NCBI RefSeq assembly: GCF_003633685.1
Contig: NZ_RBKT01000001.1
Location: forward strand, 3,596,001 to 3,660,000
Source: Micromonospora pisi
Lineage (GTDB): Bacteria; Actinomycetota; Actinomycetes; Mycobacteriales; Micromonosporaceae
Length of the DNA stretch: 64,000 nt
Direction of reading: 5' to 3'
The notes under the pieces were generated by a model that saw only the letters and a program-made list of their open reading frames with translations, ran no database searches and was not told where the DNA came from. Below are positions 40,485 to 49,519 of this stretch, piece by piece. Positions within the stretch are counted from its first letter, which is position 1. Each line of letters begins with the position of its first letter. The position numbers were made by a program, and so were the translations under genes.

Positions 40485-43400
40485 CGCGACCGGACCACGC
40501 ACCGTGTTGGCCAGGCCGTTGCCGACCGGGGCCGGCGCGTTGCCGGTGCAGGCGAGCGGCCCACCGACCTCGGTCGCCGCGACGAGCGGACCCGAGTTGG
40601 CGGTGAGGGTCACCGGGCCGCCGATGGTGGCCTGCTCGATGCTCGCCTCGCCGGTGGTGCCGGTCAACGCGACCGGACCGCCGACCGTGACGCCGCGCAG
40701 CACCACCGCGGACGCCCCGCTCGCCGCCACCGGGCCGTTGATCGCCCCGCCGTCGACATAGAGCGCGGCACCGGCCTTCACCGTGACCGGGCCCTTGACC
40801 GTCGCCCCGCTCAGGCAGGTGACGCCGGAGGAGACGGTGAGGGGGCCGCTCCGGGTGCCGGTCACCGTCGAGGTGCAGGCCGGCGACGGGTTCGCCAGCA
40901 GTTCCACCTCGGCGAGCGCCACCGGAGCGGAACCGGTCGTGGTCAACCGGTAGTGGGCGTACCGGCCGGGACGCTCGATCGTGAACGCCCGCGTCTGTGC
41001 CCGCCACGGGAACTTCTCCCCCGCCCGGGTGTCGACGACCGTCCACCGCTGGCCGTCGTACGAGCCCTCCAGTTGCCAGCCCTGCGGGTCCGCCGGGTTC
41101 GCCCCGGAGGTGAGGGTGTACTGGGTGACCCGCTCCGGCGTACCGGTGACCGCCCAGGTGACCGGGGCGGCCAGGGTTGCCTGGGTGCCGGAGGTGTTGT
41201 CGCGCAACGCCGCCGGTCCGCCGTCGACGGTGATGTCGGTCAACGGCCGGGCCGGTGCACCGGGCGCGGTCAACGAGGTCGGCAGGTTCGCCGCGCCCGT
41301 ACCCCACGCCGACGGCGCGGAGCCCATCCGGAAGTCCAGCACCGCACCGTCGGCCAGCACGCCGTGCGGGATCGAGTTCTTCCCGTACGACACACCGTCG
41401 ACCTTCAGGCCCTGCACGTACACGTTGGTGGAGCTGTTCTCCGGGGCGTTGACCACGATGTCCCGGCCGTTCTCCAGGTGCACCGTCGCCTTGCGGAACA
41501 GCGGCGAGCCGATCGCGTAGTCGGCGCTACCCACCTGGAGCGGGTAGAGGCCCAGGGCGCTGAACAGGTACCAGGCGGACGTCTCACCGTTGTCCTCGTC
41601 GCCTGCGTAACCCTGGCCGATGTCGCTGCCGAGGTACATCCGGGACAGCACCTCACGCACCTTGGCCTGCGTCTTCGCCGGCTGACCGGCGTAGTTGTAC
41701 ATCCACGGGATGTGGTGCGACACCTGGTTGCTGAAACCCCACATGCCCATCCGTACGTCGCGCGCCTCGACCATCTCGTGGATCGTGCCGCCGTACGAGC
41801 CGGGGAACTTGGCCGTCTCCGGGGTGGCGAAGAACTCGTCCAGCTTGTCGGCGAGGGCGTCGCGCCCGCCGTACAGGTTGGCCAGGCCCTGCCCGTCCTG
41901 CGGCACGTGGAACGCGAAGTTCCAGGCGTTGGTCTCGGTGTAGTCGTGCTCGTGGCCCCAGACCCTCGGGTCGAACTCCTCCGGGCTGGACTTCCAGTTC
42001 CCGGCCGCGTCACGACCCTGGAAGAACTCCACTCCCGGGTCGAACATGTGCACGTAGTTCTGGGCCCGGTTGCGGAAGTAGACCGCGTCCGACCGGTAAC
42101 CGGCCCGCTCGGCCTCGGGGGTCGCCGGGTCCTCGGCGAGTGCCGAGGCCATGTTGGCGATACCGAAGTCGTTGACGTACCCCTCCAGGGCCCAGGACAC
42201 CCCCTCGGAGACCGCCGACGACGTGTAGCCGCTGAAGATCGAGGTTTGGAGGCCCTTCCGGCCGACGCTGGTGTTGTTCGGGTTGCTGCCCGGCGGCGCC
42301 ACCGTCGCGTTCTTCACCGCCGCCTCGTACGCGGACTTCACGTCGAAGTTGCGTACGCCCTTGACGTACGCGTCGGCGAACGCGACGTCGGAGCTGGTGC
42401 CGGTCATCAGGTTCGCGTAACCCGGCGACGACCAGCGCGACACCCAGCCGCCGTCCTTGTACTGCTGCACGAACCCGTCGACCAGCTCACCGGCCATTCC
42501 GGGGCTGAACAGCGTGTACGCCGACCAGGCGGTGCGGTACGTGTCCCAGAACCCGTTGTTGACGTACACCTTGCCGTCGACCACCTCGGCGCCGGTCTGC
42601 GTCGGCGTGGTGCCCGGCGGGTTGGTCGAGGAGGTCGAGGACTGCACCGCGTGCTTCCAGTGCGGTGCGGCGTTGGTGCCGACGTTCTCGTGCCCCGAGT
42701 TGGGGTAGAGGAAGAGCCGGTAGAGGTTGGAGTAGAGGGTGGTGAGCTGGTCGTCGCTGGCCCCCTCGACCTCGATCACGTCGAGGCTGTCGTCCCAGAG
42801 GCGCTGGGCGCGCTCGCGGACGGTGTCGAAGGTGTCAGCGGAGCCGATCTCGTTGGTCAGGTTCCGGCGGGCCTGCTCGACCGAGATCAGCGAGGTGGCG
42901 ATCCGCAGGTGGACCTGCTCCGAGGCGCTGGTGTCGAAGGCCAGGTAGCCGGTGACGTTGGCGCCACCGCCGCCGGCGAGCCGACCGCTGCCGACCACCG
43001 GCTTGTCCACCACGCCGTAGACGAACATCCGGGTGGCGCCGTTGGAGAGCCCGCTGCGTACGTCGGAGTAGCCGCTGATCTCGCCGCTGGCGTCGAGGGT
43101 GAGGCCACCGTTGTTGTTCACGTTGTCGAAGATCAGGTTGCCCCGGTCTCCGGGGAAGGTGAACCGGAACATCGCCGCGTGGTCCGTGGGGGCGATCTCG
43201 GTGACGAGGCCGCTGTCGAACGTCACACCGTAGTAGTGCGCGCGGGCGATCTCGTTCTCGTGCTGGAACGACAGGGCCCGGTTGTTCCGGTTGGCGTCCG
43301 GCACCCCAGCCGCCGCCGACGGCATCACCTGGAACGTCTGCCGGTCACCCATCCACGGGCTCGGCTCGTGGCTGACGGTGAACGCCTGCAACGCCGGCCG

Positions 43401-44753
43401 GTTGTCGGCGTTGTTGCCGCTCTGGTAGCTGTAGGGCCAGTCGATCGCACCGGCGTTGGTCATCGGGGTCCAGAAGTTGAACCCGTGCGGGACCGCCGTG
43501 GCCGGGATGTTGTTGCCCCGGGAGAAGCCGCTGCTGGAGTTGGTGCCCCGGGTGGTCAGCACGTGGTCGGAGGGGCGCTCGTGTGGCGGGCGGGTCGGGT
43601 TCGGAGTGATCCGGATGTCGTCCAGCCAGCCGTTGAAGATGCCGGTGCCGGTGCCGCTGTCGTAGCCGACGAGGACCCGTACGGCCCGCTTGCCGGCGGC
43701 GACCGCACCGATCCGGGACCGCTTCAGGTTCCACTGGTCGGCGTAGAGCGACTTCGAGGCGCCCTGCCCCTGCGGGCTGAGGCCGAAGCCGTACTGGTCG
43801 AGGGCGCCGAGGTTACTGAGGTAGGTGCCGTCGTCGAAGGCCAGGTCCACCGCGACGTACGTGCTCGGGTAGTCGAGGTCCTCCGCGCTCAGCTCCGGGA
43901 AGATCGCGTACGAGAGTTCGGTGTCGGCCGTGATCGGCACGTTCACGTCGAAGATCTTGTTGTACGCGTACCCCCGGTCGTCGGAGGTCTGCCAACCGGA
44001 GTACTGCAACGCGTTGCGCCCGGTCCAGCCGACGTTCGGCTTCATCGTGGGTCCGTTGACCGGCCCGCCACTGACGAAGCTGCGCATGTCGGTCGGGGGC
44101 GGCAGGGTGCCGCTCCCGTCGGAGAGCTGCAACTCGGCGAACTGGATGAGGTTGCCGCTGCCCACCGCGCTGATGTTCAGCCGGTAGTAGGGGTAGGCGG
44201 TGCTGTTCTCGAAGCGGTAGTCCTTGGTCTGGAACCGCTCGGTGAACTGCTGCCCGGTACGGGTGTCGAGGGTGGTCCAGTTCTGCCCGTCGGTGGAGCC
44301 TTCGAGGGTCCAGTCCTTCGGGTCACGCTCGGGCGCGTCGTTCGCCGAGGTGAGCGCGTAGTGCACGATCGCGACCGGGGCGTCGAGGCGCACCCGGATC
44401 CAGCCGGTCGGCTCGAAGACCAGCCACTTGGTGCTGACGTTGTGGTCGACGACCCGCTGCGCGATCTCGTTCGGCGGGTTCTCGCCGCTGCCGGTGACCT
44501 CGACGGCCCGCTCGGTGAGGTTGCCCGGGATCTCGAACGGGGGGCTGCCGGTGACGCCGGACATCTTCTTCCGCCCGGAGGCGTCAAGCTCGGCGGCATT
44601 GGTCCAGGTCGGTTGCGGGTCGCCGGGCTCCAGCGAGGACTGGAACCCGGCCGGGTCCGCCGGTGCCGCCCGAGCCGGCAGCGGGACGGCGGGTATCGCC
44701 AGCCCCACTGCGGCTATCAGCGCCACCGGAAGGGCGCGTTTGGACAGGATCAT
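40464..44753 (-). CDS. secreted GH92-family alpha-mannosidase, multidomain
   Basis: 1429 residues. A signal peptide (LPVALIAAVGLAIPAVPLPA, cleavage after ARA) directs export. A discoidin-like F5/8C domain (WIRVRLDAPVAIVHYALTSA, FAELQLSDG; about residues 65-200) and a linker lead to the GH92 catalytic region (about 380-1130) with HEPSPWMGDRQTFQVMP, VYVNNGFWDTYRTAWSAY and GDEDNGETSAWYLFSALGL. A second discoidin-like domain follows (about 1150-1285), then about 130 residues of GPV-type repeats (GPVTVKAGAALYVDGGAING) that look like a beta-solenoid. GH92 enzymes are exo-alpha-mannosidases acting on mannans or N-glycans. No transporter or sugar-uptake gene is adjacent. Confidence 0.93.
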   Translation of the reverse strand: MILSKRALPVALIAAVGLAIPAVPLPARAAPADPAGFQSSLEPGDPQPTWTNAAELDASGRKKMSGVTGSPPFEIPGNLTERAVEVTGSGENPPNEIAQRVVDHNVSTKWLVFEPTGWIRVRLDAPVAIVHYALTSANDAPERDPKDWTLEGSTDGQNWTTLDTRTGQQFTERFQTKDYRFENSTAYPYYRLNISAVGSGNLIQFAELQLSDGSGTLPPPTDMRSFVSGGPVNGPTMKPNVGWTGRNALQYSGWQTSDDRGYAYNKIFDVNVPITADTELSYAIFPELSAEDLDYPSTYVAVDLAFDDGTYLSNLGALDQYGFGLSPQGQGASKSLYADQWNLKRSRIGAVAAGKRAVRVLVGYDSGTGTGIFNGWLDDIRITPNPTRPPHERPSDHVLTTRGTNSSSGFSRGNNIPATAVPHGFNFWTPMTNAGAIDWPYSYQSGNNADNRPALQAFTVSHEPSPWMGDRQTFQVMPSAAAGVPDANRNNRALSFQHENEIARAHYYGVTFDSGLVTEIAPTDHAAMFRFTFPGDRGNLIFDNVNNNGGLTLDASGEISGYSDVRSGLSNGATRMFVYGVVDKPVVGSGRLAGGGGANVTGYLAFDTSASEQVHLRIATSLISVEQARRNLTNEIGSADTFDTVRERAQRLWDDSLDVIEVEGASDDQLTTLYSNLYRLFLYPNSGHENVGTNAAPHWKHAVQSSTSSTNPPGTTPTQTGAEVVDGKVYVNNGFWDTYRTAWSAYTLFSPGMAGELVDGFVQQYKDGGWVSRWSSPGYANLMTGTSSDVAFADAYVKGVRNFDVKSAYEAAVKNATVAPPGSNPNNTSVGRKGLQTSIFSGYTSSAVSEGVSWALEGYVNDFGIANMASALAEDPATPEAERAGYRSDAVYFRNRAQNYVHMFDPGVEFFQGRDAAGNWKSSPEEFDPRVWGHEHDYTETNAWNFAFHVPQDGQGLANLYGGRDALADKLDEFFATPETAKFPGSYGGTIHEMVEARDVRMGMWGFSNQVSHHIPWMYNYAGQPAKTQAKVREVLSRMYLGSDIGQGYAGDEDNGETSAWYLFSALGLYPLQVGSADYAIGSPLFRKATVHLENGRDIVVNAPENSSTNVYVQGLKVDGVSYGKNSIPHGVLADGAVLDFRMGSAPSAWGTGAANLPTSLTAPGAPARPLTDITVDGGPAALRDNTSGTQATLAAPVTWAVTGTPERVTQYTLTSGANPADPQGWQLEGSYDGQRWTVVDTRAGEKFPWRAQTRAFTIERPGRYAHYRLTTTGSAPVALAEVELLANPSPACTSTVTGTRSGPLTVSSGVTCLSGATVKGPVTVKAGAALYVDGGAINGPVAASGASAVVLRGVTVGGPVALTGTTGEASIEQATIGGPVTLTANSGPLVAATEVGGPLACTGNAPAPVGNGLANTVRGPVAGQCVGL

Positions 44754-45000
44754 GTGGATCTCCTATTGGGGGTTGGTCGGGTGCGGAGGCCACACCCGAC
44801 GGAGATCACGCCAGCGTTTCGATCTTGAGACGACCCTGTCAAGAGTCTGGTCTTAACAGGCGTCCGGGTGGTGGCGGCCGGTCGCCGGGCGTCCGTGGTG
44901 GTTGCCGCCTTCCCTCCTGCGCCTGTCGCGCCGGTTGCCGGAGGGTGTCGGCAGGGGGTGTTCGGCGACGGGCGGGCGGGGACTGGGGCAGGATGCAGGG

Positions 45001-45540
45001 GTGACTGACTCAGATGGTGCGTCGACCCCGGCGACGGCGGAGGTCAGGACATCGCCGCTCGTCGACGAGGCGATGAAGAAGGCCGCGATCGCCTGGGTGT
45101 CGGTCGACGGCGGGCCGGGGCTGGCACTGTGGTGTTTGCCACTGGAGGGCGGGCTCTACGTGGTGAGCGGGCCGGGCGAGCAGCTCGCCCCCGGACTCGC
45201 CGACGCGGCCACCGCCGCCGTGACGCTGCGTGGGGACCACGGTGGGCGGATCGTCACCTGGCCGGCCGAGGTGACCCGGCTCGTTCCGGGCAGCGAGCAG
45301 TGGGAGACGAACGCGCCGCTGGTGGCCGCCAAGCGGCTGAACGCCCCGGGTACGGCCGCTGATCTCGTGGCGCGCTGGGCGGCGGACGGGTGTGCGCTCA
45401 ACCGGCTGACCCCGGCCGGCGCACCGCTGGCTGAGGGCGGCTCGCTGCCGGACGCCTCGGAGGCGGCGGTGCCGAGGGAGTCGCCGGCCGTACGCCAGAC
45501 CCGCAAGCCGTTCCGCCTGCATCGGGTACGCCGCCGGTAG
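45001..45540 (+). CDS. conserved hypothetical protein (possible flavin/F420-fold)
   Basis: 179 residues. VDEAMKKAAIAWVSVDGGPG, LALWCLPLEGGLYVVSGPGE and AAVTLRGDHGGRIVTWPAEV suggest a beta-barrel related to pyridoxamine-phosphate-oxidase-like proteins, but no cofactor motif is clear. The end, PFRLHRVRRR, is basic. GTG 45001 follows GCAGGATGCAGGG. It lies in the 250-base stretch after the divergent mannosidase promoter. Confidence 0.65.
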   Translation: MTDSDGASTPATAEVRTSPLVDEAMKKAAIAWVSVDGGPGLALWCLPLEGGLYVVSGPGEQLAPGLADAATAAVTLRGDHGGRIVTWPAEVTRLVPGSEQWETNAPLVAAKRLNAPGTAADLVARWAADGCALNRLTPAGAPLAEGGSLPDASEAAVPRESPAVRQTRKPFRLHRVRRR

Positions 45541-45605
45541 TCCGGCCCTTTTACTTTGCCTGTTGGCTGGCTCGGGGCGGGTTGCCGGCTGTGAGGCGTA
45601 TAAAG

Positions 45606-45664
45606 CGTCGACCTCCTACACGGAAGAACGTATAGCCACACGATCTTCCGTGTAGGTCCTCGAC
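45606..45664. terminator. long perfect hairpin after the DUF397 cluster
   Basis: CCTACACGGAAGA (45615-45627) and TCTTCCGTGTAGG (45644-45656) are perfect inverses around a 16-base loop; outside them CGTCGA and TCGACG pair again. It lies between a rightward gene end and the leftward DUF397 gene ends, so it may stop both; a regulator site is also possible. Confidence 0.55.
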
Positions 45665-45684
45665 GGGAGGTGTGGTCGGTTAGG

Positions 45685-45873
45685 TTACTGCTGCTTGGTC
45701 AGGCCGACGAACGCGCGCCACGCGTCCGGACTGAAGGTCAGGGTGCCGCCGTCGCGGTCCTTGGTGTCACGGACGAGCACCCGGCCGGTGAGGTTGTCGG
45801 CGACCTCGACGCAGTCGCCGCCGTTGGGGGTGCTCCGGGTGCTCTTGCGCCACTGGGCGCCGGTCAGATCCAT
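45685..45873 (-). CDS. DUF397 protein, copy 1
   Basis: 62 residues: MDLTGAQWRKSTRSTPNGGD, CVEVADNL, RVLVRDTKDRDGGTLTFSPD and AWRAFVGLTKQQ, the classic DUF397 pattern. DUF397 proteins accompany Scr1/XRE regulators in actinomycetes (BldB/WhiJ-type small partners). It differs from the neighbouring copy at five residues (DUF397 copy 2: GNCVEV, NLSGR, LAKQH). Ahead of it lies a remnant of about ten codons matching the 3' end of the XRE gene, showing duplication of the segment. Confidence 0.9.
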   Translation of the reverse strand: MDLTGAQWRKSTRSTPNGGDCVEVADNLTGRVLVRDTKDRDGGTLTFSPDAWRAFVGLTKQQ

Positions 45874-45950
45874 GTCTCCGCCACTTCCCTGATCAACTCG
45901 ATCTTCCGGGTAGGTTCTCGCCGGTCGACGGGACGTGTCGGTCGGTTTGG

Positions 45951-46139
45951 TCAGTGCTGCTTGGCCAGGCCGACGAACGCGCGCCACGCGTCCGGACTGA
46001 AGGTCAGGGTGCCGCCGTCACGATCCTTGGTGTCACGGACGAGCACCCGGCCGCTGAGGTTGTCGGCGACCTCGACGCAGTTCCCGCCGTTGGGGGTGCT
46101 CCGGGTGCTCTTGCGCCACTGGGCGCCGGTCAGATCCAT
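45951..46139 (-). CDS. DUF397 protein, copy 2
   Basis: 62 residues, nearly identical to copy 1, and probably the ancestral copy because its start overlaps the XRE regulator stop by ten bases. It is translationally coupled to that regulator. Family knowledge: DUF397 proteins act with the cognate HTH/DUF5753 protein in development or as toxin/antitoxin-like pairs; none of this is shown here. Confidence 0.92.
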   Translation of the reverse strand: MDLTGAQWRKSTRSTPNGGNCVEVADNLSGRVLVRDTKDRDGGTLTFSPDAWRAFVGLAKQH

Positions 46140-46897
46140 GTCTCCGCCACTTCCCTGATCAACTCGACGGTCTGCTGGTGCGGCAACGCCTCGCTCCGGA
46201 CGGACTCCCAGATCCGCTGCAAGGTCTCCAGGTCACCGACCTTCTCGACCACCTGGCCCTCCAGGTGGTTGTCCAGGTAACTGAGGCCCTGCCCACCCGG
46301 CAGCGTGGCGAGCACGAACGGACCGGCCAGGCCAGGATACGCGCCGACCGTCCATGGCACGACGTGCAATCTGACCCGGGGTGACTCGGCCATCGCGAGC
46401 AGATGCAGGAGTTGTTCTCGCATCACCGCTGGGCCGCCGACCGGGCGTCGGAGCACGGACTCGTCGAACACGGCGGTGAACATGGGCGGGTTCTCCCCGG
46501 TGAGCAGCGCCTGCCGCTCGAGTCGGAGTTCGACCCGCTCGTCGACCTCGTCGTCGGTGAGCAGGGCTCCGCCACGGAAGAGCGCGCTGGCGTAGGCCCT
46601 GGTCTGTAGCAGGCCCGGCACGATGTTCATCTCGAACGAGCGCAGCGAGGTCGCCTCCCGTTCGTTGTCGGCCCACGGCCGGAACCAGATCGGCCCCCGC
46701 CGCAGCAGAGTCTCGGGCCAGAGTTCACCCACCCCGCGACCGAGGATCTGGGCGACGGCGACCCGGGTGCCGGGGTGCGGAACCGACCCACGCGAGACCC
46801 ATCTGGCCGCCGACTTGGGATCGACGCCCACCTTCGCGGCAAGCGAGTCAGCGGTCTCGCCGACCTGCACCATTGCCACCCGCAGGACATCATTCAC
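46130..46897 (-). CDS. XRE-family HTH regulator with DUF5753 (Scr1-like)
   Basis: 255 residues. An N-terminal helix-turn-helix (TADSLAAKVGVDPKSAARWV) is followed by the DUF5753 domain: RSFEMNIVPGLLQTRAYASA, LRLERQALLTGENPPMFTAV, MREQLLHLLAMAESPRVRL, VVPWTVGAYPGLAGPFVLA and SYLDNHLEGQVVEK. GTG 46897 follows AAAGGAG. It forms a pair with DUF397 downstream. Unlike typical members it lacks a long region before the HTH. AAACGT-TCGGGG-ACGTTT upstream is a likely autoregulatory site. Confidence 0.92.
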   Translation of the reverse strand: MNDVLRVAMVQVGETADSLAAKVGVDPKSAARWVSRGSVPHPGTRVAVAQILGRGVGELWPETLLRRGPIWFRPWADNEREATSLRSFEMNIVPGLLQTRAYASALFRGGALLTDDEVDERVELRLERQALLTGENPPMFTAVFDESVLRRPVGGPAVMREQLLHLLAMAESPRVRLHVVPWTVGAYPGLAGPFVLATLPGGQGLSYLDNHLEGQVVEKVGDLETLQRIWESVRSEALPHQQTVELIREVAETWI

Positions 46898-47365
46898 GCG
46901 TTACTCCTTTTCCAAAACGTTCGGGGACGTTTCTGGGTCGTTTCCATTGACATGGATGGAGTTGCTGATGAATGAAAAGCCTATCGATGGCGGGGTTCGA
47001 GGTCGACCTGTTGGGCCGTCTATTGTGGCAGGAAATTCAAGCGGGAACCGTTTCTAACGGTTGGGAAAGGGGGTCGCCTTTATGCATGCATCCCCGTCAT
47101 CGTCGACGCACTCCCGGCCAGCTCCGCCGAGTAACGTCAACCGGGCGTCGCGGGCAGGTCCCACCGGGCGCTGATAGCGAAGTTCCGGTCGACCTTCTCG
47201 GTCAACACGGCCCCTCGCCGCCCCAACCCCAGCCGCTGCCCCCAGCCGTCGAGAATGCCGAGGAAGTCGACCAGGTGGTGCCGTACACCTGTCAACAGGA
47301 CAGGCAGCACGGATCGTGGAATTCGACAACCGCCCGAAGACTGACCGTCACTACGTGGACAACCG
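46898..47365. other. 468-base gene-poor region with two palindromes
   Basis: No confident gene. AAACGT-TCGGGG-ACGTTT near 46915-46932 lies at the XRE promoter; AACCGTT-TCT-AACGGTT at 47046-47062 is a perfect 7-bp inverted repeat. The leftward frame 47137-47300 reads HHLVDFLGILDGWGQRLGLG and FAISARWDLPATPG with coding-like third positions but has no good start, so it may be a gene remnant. Confidence 0.45.
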
Positions 47366-48235
47366 TCAGCCGACGAAGGGCGGAACGGTGATCTGGCCGG
47401 TGGCGATCGGCACCACCTGACCGGCGACCGTGGCGCCGAGCGCCGCCCCATCGGCCGCGGTCACCGTGCACTCGAGCAGACACGGCCGGTCGATCTCCGC
47501 GCCCTGCCGCACGGTGTACGACGACTGACCGTCCCCCGGCAGCAGCCCAGTGGTGACCAACCACACACCGAGCCCCAGCGCGGCCGAACCGGTGCCCGGG
47601 TCCTCCGGGACCCCGACACCGGGCGCGAAGACCCGGGCGTACGCGGTCCGCTCCTCCGGGTGCCAGGCGAAGACGCTGAGGTGCTCGACCCCGGCCCGTA
47701 CCGCCGCAGGGGCGTTGAGCACCACCCGGGCCAGCGCGTCCGGTCGGACCGACAGGTAGGGGAACTCCAGCCCACAGCCGGCCACCCGGGGCGCCGGGCC
47801 GACAAAGTCGGTGGCGGTCAACCCGACCATCGCGAGCAGCGGCTCCACGTCCAACTCCGGGCCGAGCGTGGGTGCCGCCCCGGTCACCATGGCCCGGTCA
47901 CCGCTCACCGCGATCGGCAGCAGTCCGGCTCCGCACTCCTGGATCACCTGACCGGAGCCGTACCAGCCCCGCCGGCCGGCGGTCACCGCCGCGCCGATGC
48001 TCGGGTGCCCGGCGAACGGCAGTTCCCGCTCGGTGGTGAAGATCCTTGCCCGGTACGTCGCCGTGGCCGCGCTGGACGGCAGCACGAAGACCGTCTCGGA
48101 GAGGTTGAACTCCCGGGCGATGAGCTGCATCTGCTCGGTCGCGAGCCGCTGCGCGTCGAAGACGACCGCGAGCGGGTTGCCGGCGAACGGACGGTCGGTG
48201 AAGACGTCCACGATCTCGTAGGCCAAGGTCGACAT
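47366..48235 (-). CDS. PhzF-family isomerase
   Basis: 289 residues. AYEIVDVFTDRPFAGNPLAV opens the PhzF fold; the catalytic Glu is in NLSETVFVLP, and LPFAGHPSIGAAVTAGRRGW and EDPGTGSAALGLGVWLV are the conserved glycine-rich loops. Family members are epimerase/isomerases, the best known acting in phenazine synthesis; no phenazine genes are near. ATG 48235 is used because the upstream in-frame starts precede nothing conserved. Confidence 0.9.
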   Translation of the reverse strand: MSTLAYEIVDVFTDRPFAGNPLAVVFDAQRLATEQMQLIAREFNLSETVFVLPSSAATATYRARIFTTERELPFAGHPSIGAAVTAGRRGWYGSGQVIQECGAGLLPIAVSGDRAMVTGAAPTLGPELDVEPLLAMVGLTATDFVGPAPRVAGCGLEFPYLSVRPDALARVVLNAPAAVRAGVEHLSVFAWHPEERTAYARVFAPGVGVPEDPGTGSAALGLGVWLVTTGLLPGDGQSSYTVRQGAEIDRPCLLECTVTAADGAALGATVAGQVVPIATGQITVPPFVG

Positions 48236-48268
48236 GTTGATAAACCCTAGGCGCATAGGCTGGATCAC

Positions 48269-49519
48269 GTGACCACGCCGACCCGGGTGTACATCGCCCG
48301 CCTTGCCGGACTGGCCGTCTATGACCCTAACGGAGATCAGGTCGGTCGGATTCGGGATGCGGTCGCCCGACTTCGGACCACCGCCCGGAACCCTCAGGTC
48401 GTCGGGCTGGTGGCGGAGCTGGCGATGCGCCGGCGGATCTTCCTCTCGATCAACTGGATCACCACGATCGACGCCGAGTCGGTGCTGTTGGCCAGCGGCA
48501 CACTCAACCTGCGCCGGTTCGAGAAACGCCCGAACGAGCTGCTGGTGCTGGAGGACCTGCTCGACCGGCGGGTGACGATCGAACCGAGCAACCGGCCCGG
48601 CACCGTCGTCGACGTCGCGATGGAGTCCAACCGCCAGGGCGAGTGGTCACTGACCCGGGTCGCGGTACGGGAGCAGACCAGCCGGCTCAGCCGTCGCGGG
48701 CACCTGCACCAGCTCGACTGGGAGCGGGCAGGTGGCCTGCTCGGGCTGCCGGAGACCCGGGGCACCGCCAACCTGCTCTCGGTGCTGGAGAACATGCGCC
48801 CGGCCGACCTCGCCAACGCGTTGCAGGACCTGCCCGACGCCCGCCGCAACGAGGTGGCCGCCGCACTCGACGACGCCCGCCTGGCCGACGTACTCGGCGA
48901 ACTGCCCGAGCACGACCAGGTGGAGATCCTGGCCGGGCTGGACCGGGAGCGGGCCGCCGACGTGCTGGAGGAGATGGATCCGGACGACGCCGCCGACCTG
49001 CTCAGCGAGCTGCCCCCACCGGAACAGGACATGCTGCTGGACATGATGGAGCCGGACGAGGCCGACCCGGTCCGTCAGCTCCTGAAATACCAGCCCGGTA
49101 CGGCCGGCAGCCTGATGACCTCCGAACCGGTGATCATGCCGCCGGACGCCACCGTCGCCGAGGCACTGGCCCGCATCCGCGAACCGCAGCTCTCCCCGGC
49201 GATCGCCGCCCAGATCTTCGTCGTCCGCCCGCCGATGGCGACGCCGACCGGCAGGTACCTCGGCATGGTGCACTTCCAGCGGCTGCTCCGGGAGCCCCCG
49301 GCGGAGCTGGTCGGCAGCCTGCTGATCAACGACATCGACCCGTTGCAGCCGACCACCCCACTGCCCGAGGTCACCCGCCGGATGGCCACGTACGACCTGG
49401 TCGCCTTTCCGGTGATCGACGCGGCGAGCCGGTTGGTCGGGGCGGTCACCGTGGACGACGTACTCGATCATTCGCTGCCGAGCGACTGGCGCGAGCGGGA
49501 CTCGGCGGCGAAGCCATGA
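48269..49519 (+). CDS. MgtE N-terminal/CBS-domain protein with PRC-barrel start
   Basis: 416 residues, no transmembrane segment. A PRC-barrel-like start (YIARLAGLAVYDPNGDQVGR) is followed by MgtE_N helical repeats (LADVLGELPEHDQVEILAGL, ADVLEEMDPDDAADLLSELP) and a CBS pair (MTSEPVIMPPDATVAEALAR, VAFPVIDAASRLVGAVTVDD). It lacks the channel domain of MgtE, so it is a stand-alone magnesium-sensing-type regulatory module. Stop and start overlap by four bases with the DUF1003 gene, and the two are likely linked in ion homeostasis. Confidence 0.9.
   Translation: MTTPTRVYIARLAGLAVYDPNGDQVGRIRDAVARLRTTARNPQVVGLVAELAMRRRIFLSINWITTIDAESVLLASGTLNLRRFEKRPNELLVLEDLLDRRVTIEPSNRPGTVVDVAMESNRQGEWSLTRVAVREQTSRLSRRGHLHQLDWERAGGLLGLPETRGTANLLSVLENMRPADLANALQDLPDARRNEVAAALDDARLADVLGELPEHDQVEILAGLDRERAADVLEEMDPDDAADLLSELPPPEQDMLLDMMEPDEADPVRQLLKYQPGTAGSLMTSEPVIMPPDATVAEALARIREPQLSPAIAAQIFVVRPPMATPTGRYLGMVHFQRLLREPPAELVGSLLINDIDPLQPTTPLPEVTRRMATYDLVAFPVIDAASRLVGAVTVDDVLDHSLPSDWRERDSAAKP

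Larger units (their letters stand above)
45685..46169. repeat. tandem duplication (266-bp period) of DUF397 unit
   Basis: 45685-45903 and 45951-46169 are the same sequence with few differences: DUF397 gene plus the last 30 bases of the XRE gene. The intervening spacers (starting TCTTCCGTGTAGG and TCTTCCGGGTAGG) are also related, so the whole 266-base unit was duplicated. Confidence 0.85.

Noticed and set aside
40953-44828. 1291-codon open frame on the plus strand
   Set aside because: It is the antisense shadow of the GH92 gene; composition is Val/Arg/Gly-rich without any domain, and the GH92 frame shows clear catalytic motifs.
47366-48235. Phenazine biosynthesis locus
   Set aside because: PhzF-like proteins are widespread without phenazine pathways, and no other phz gene is near.
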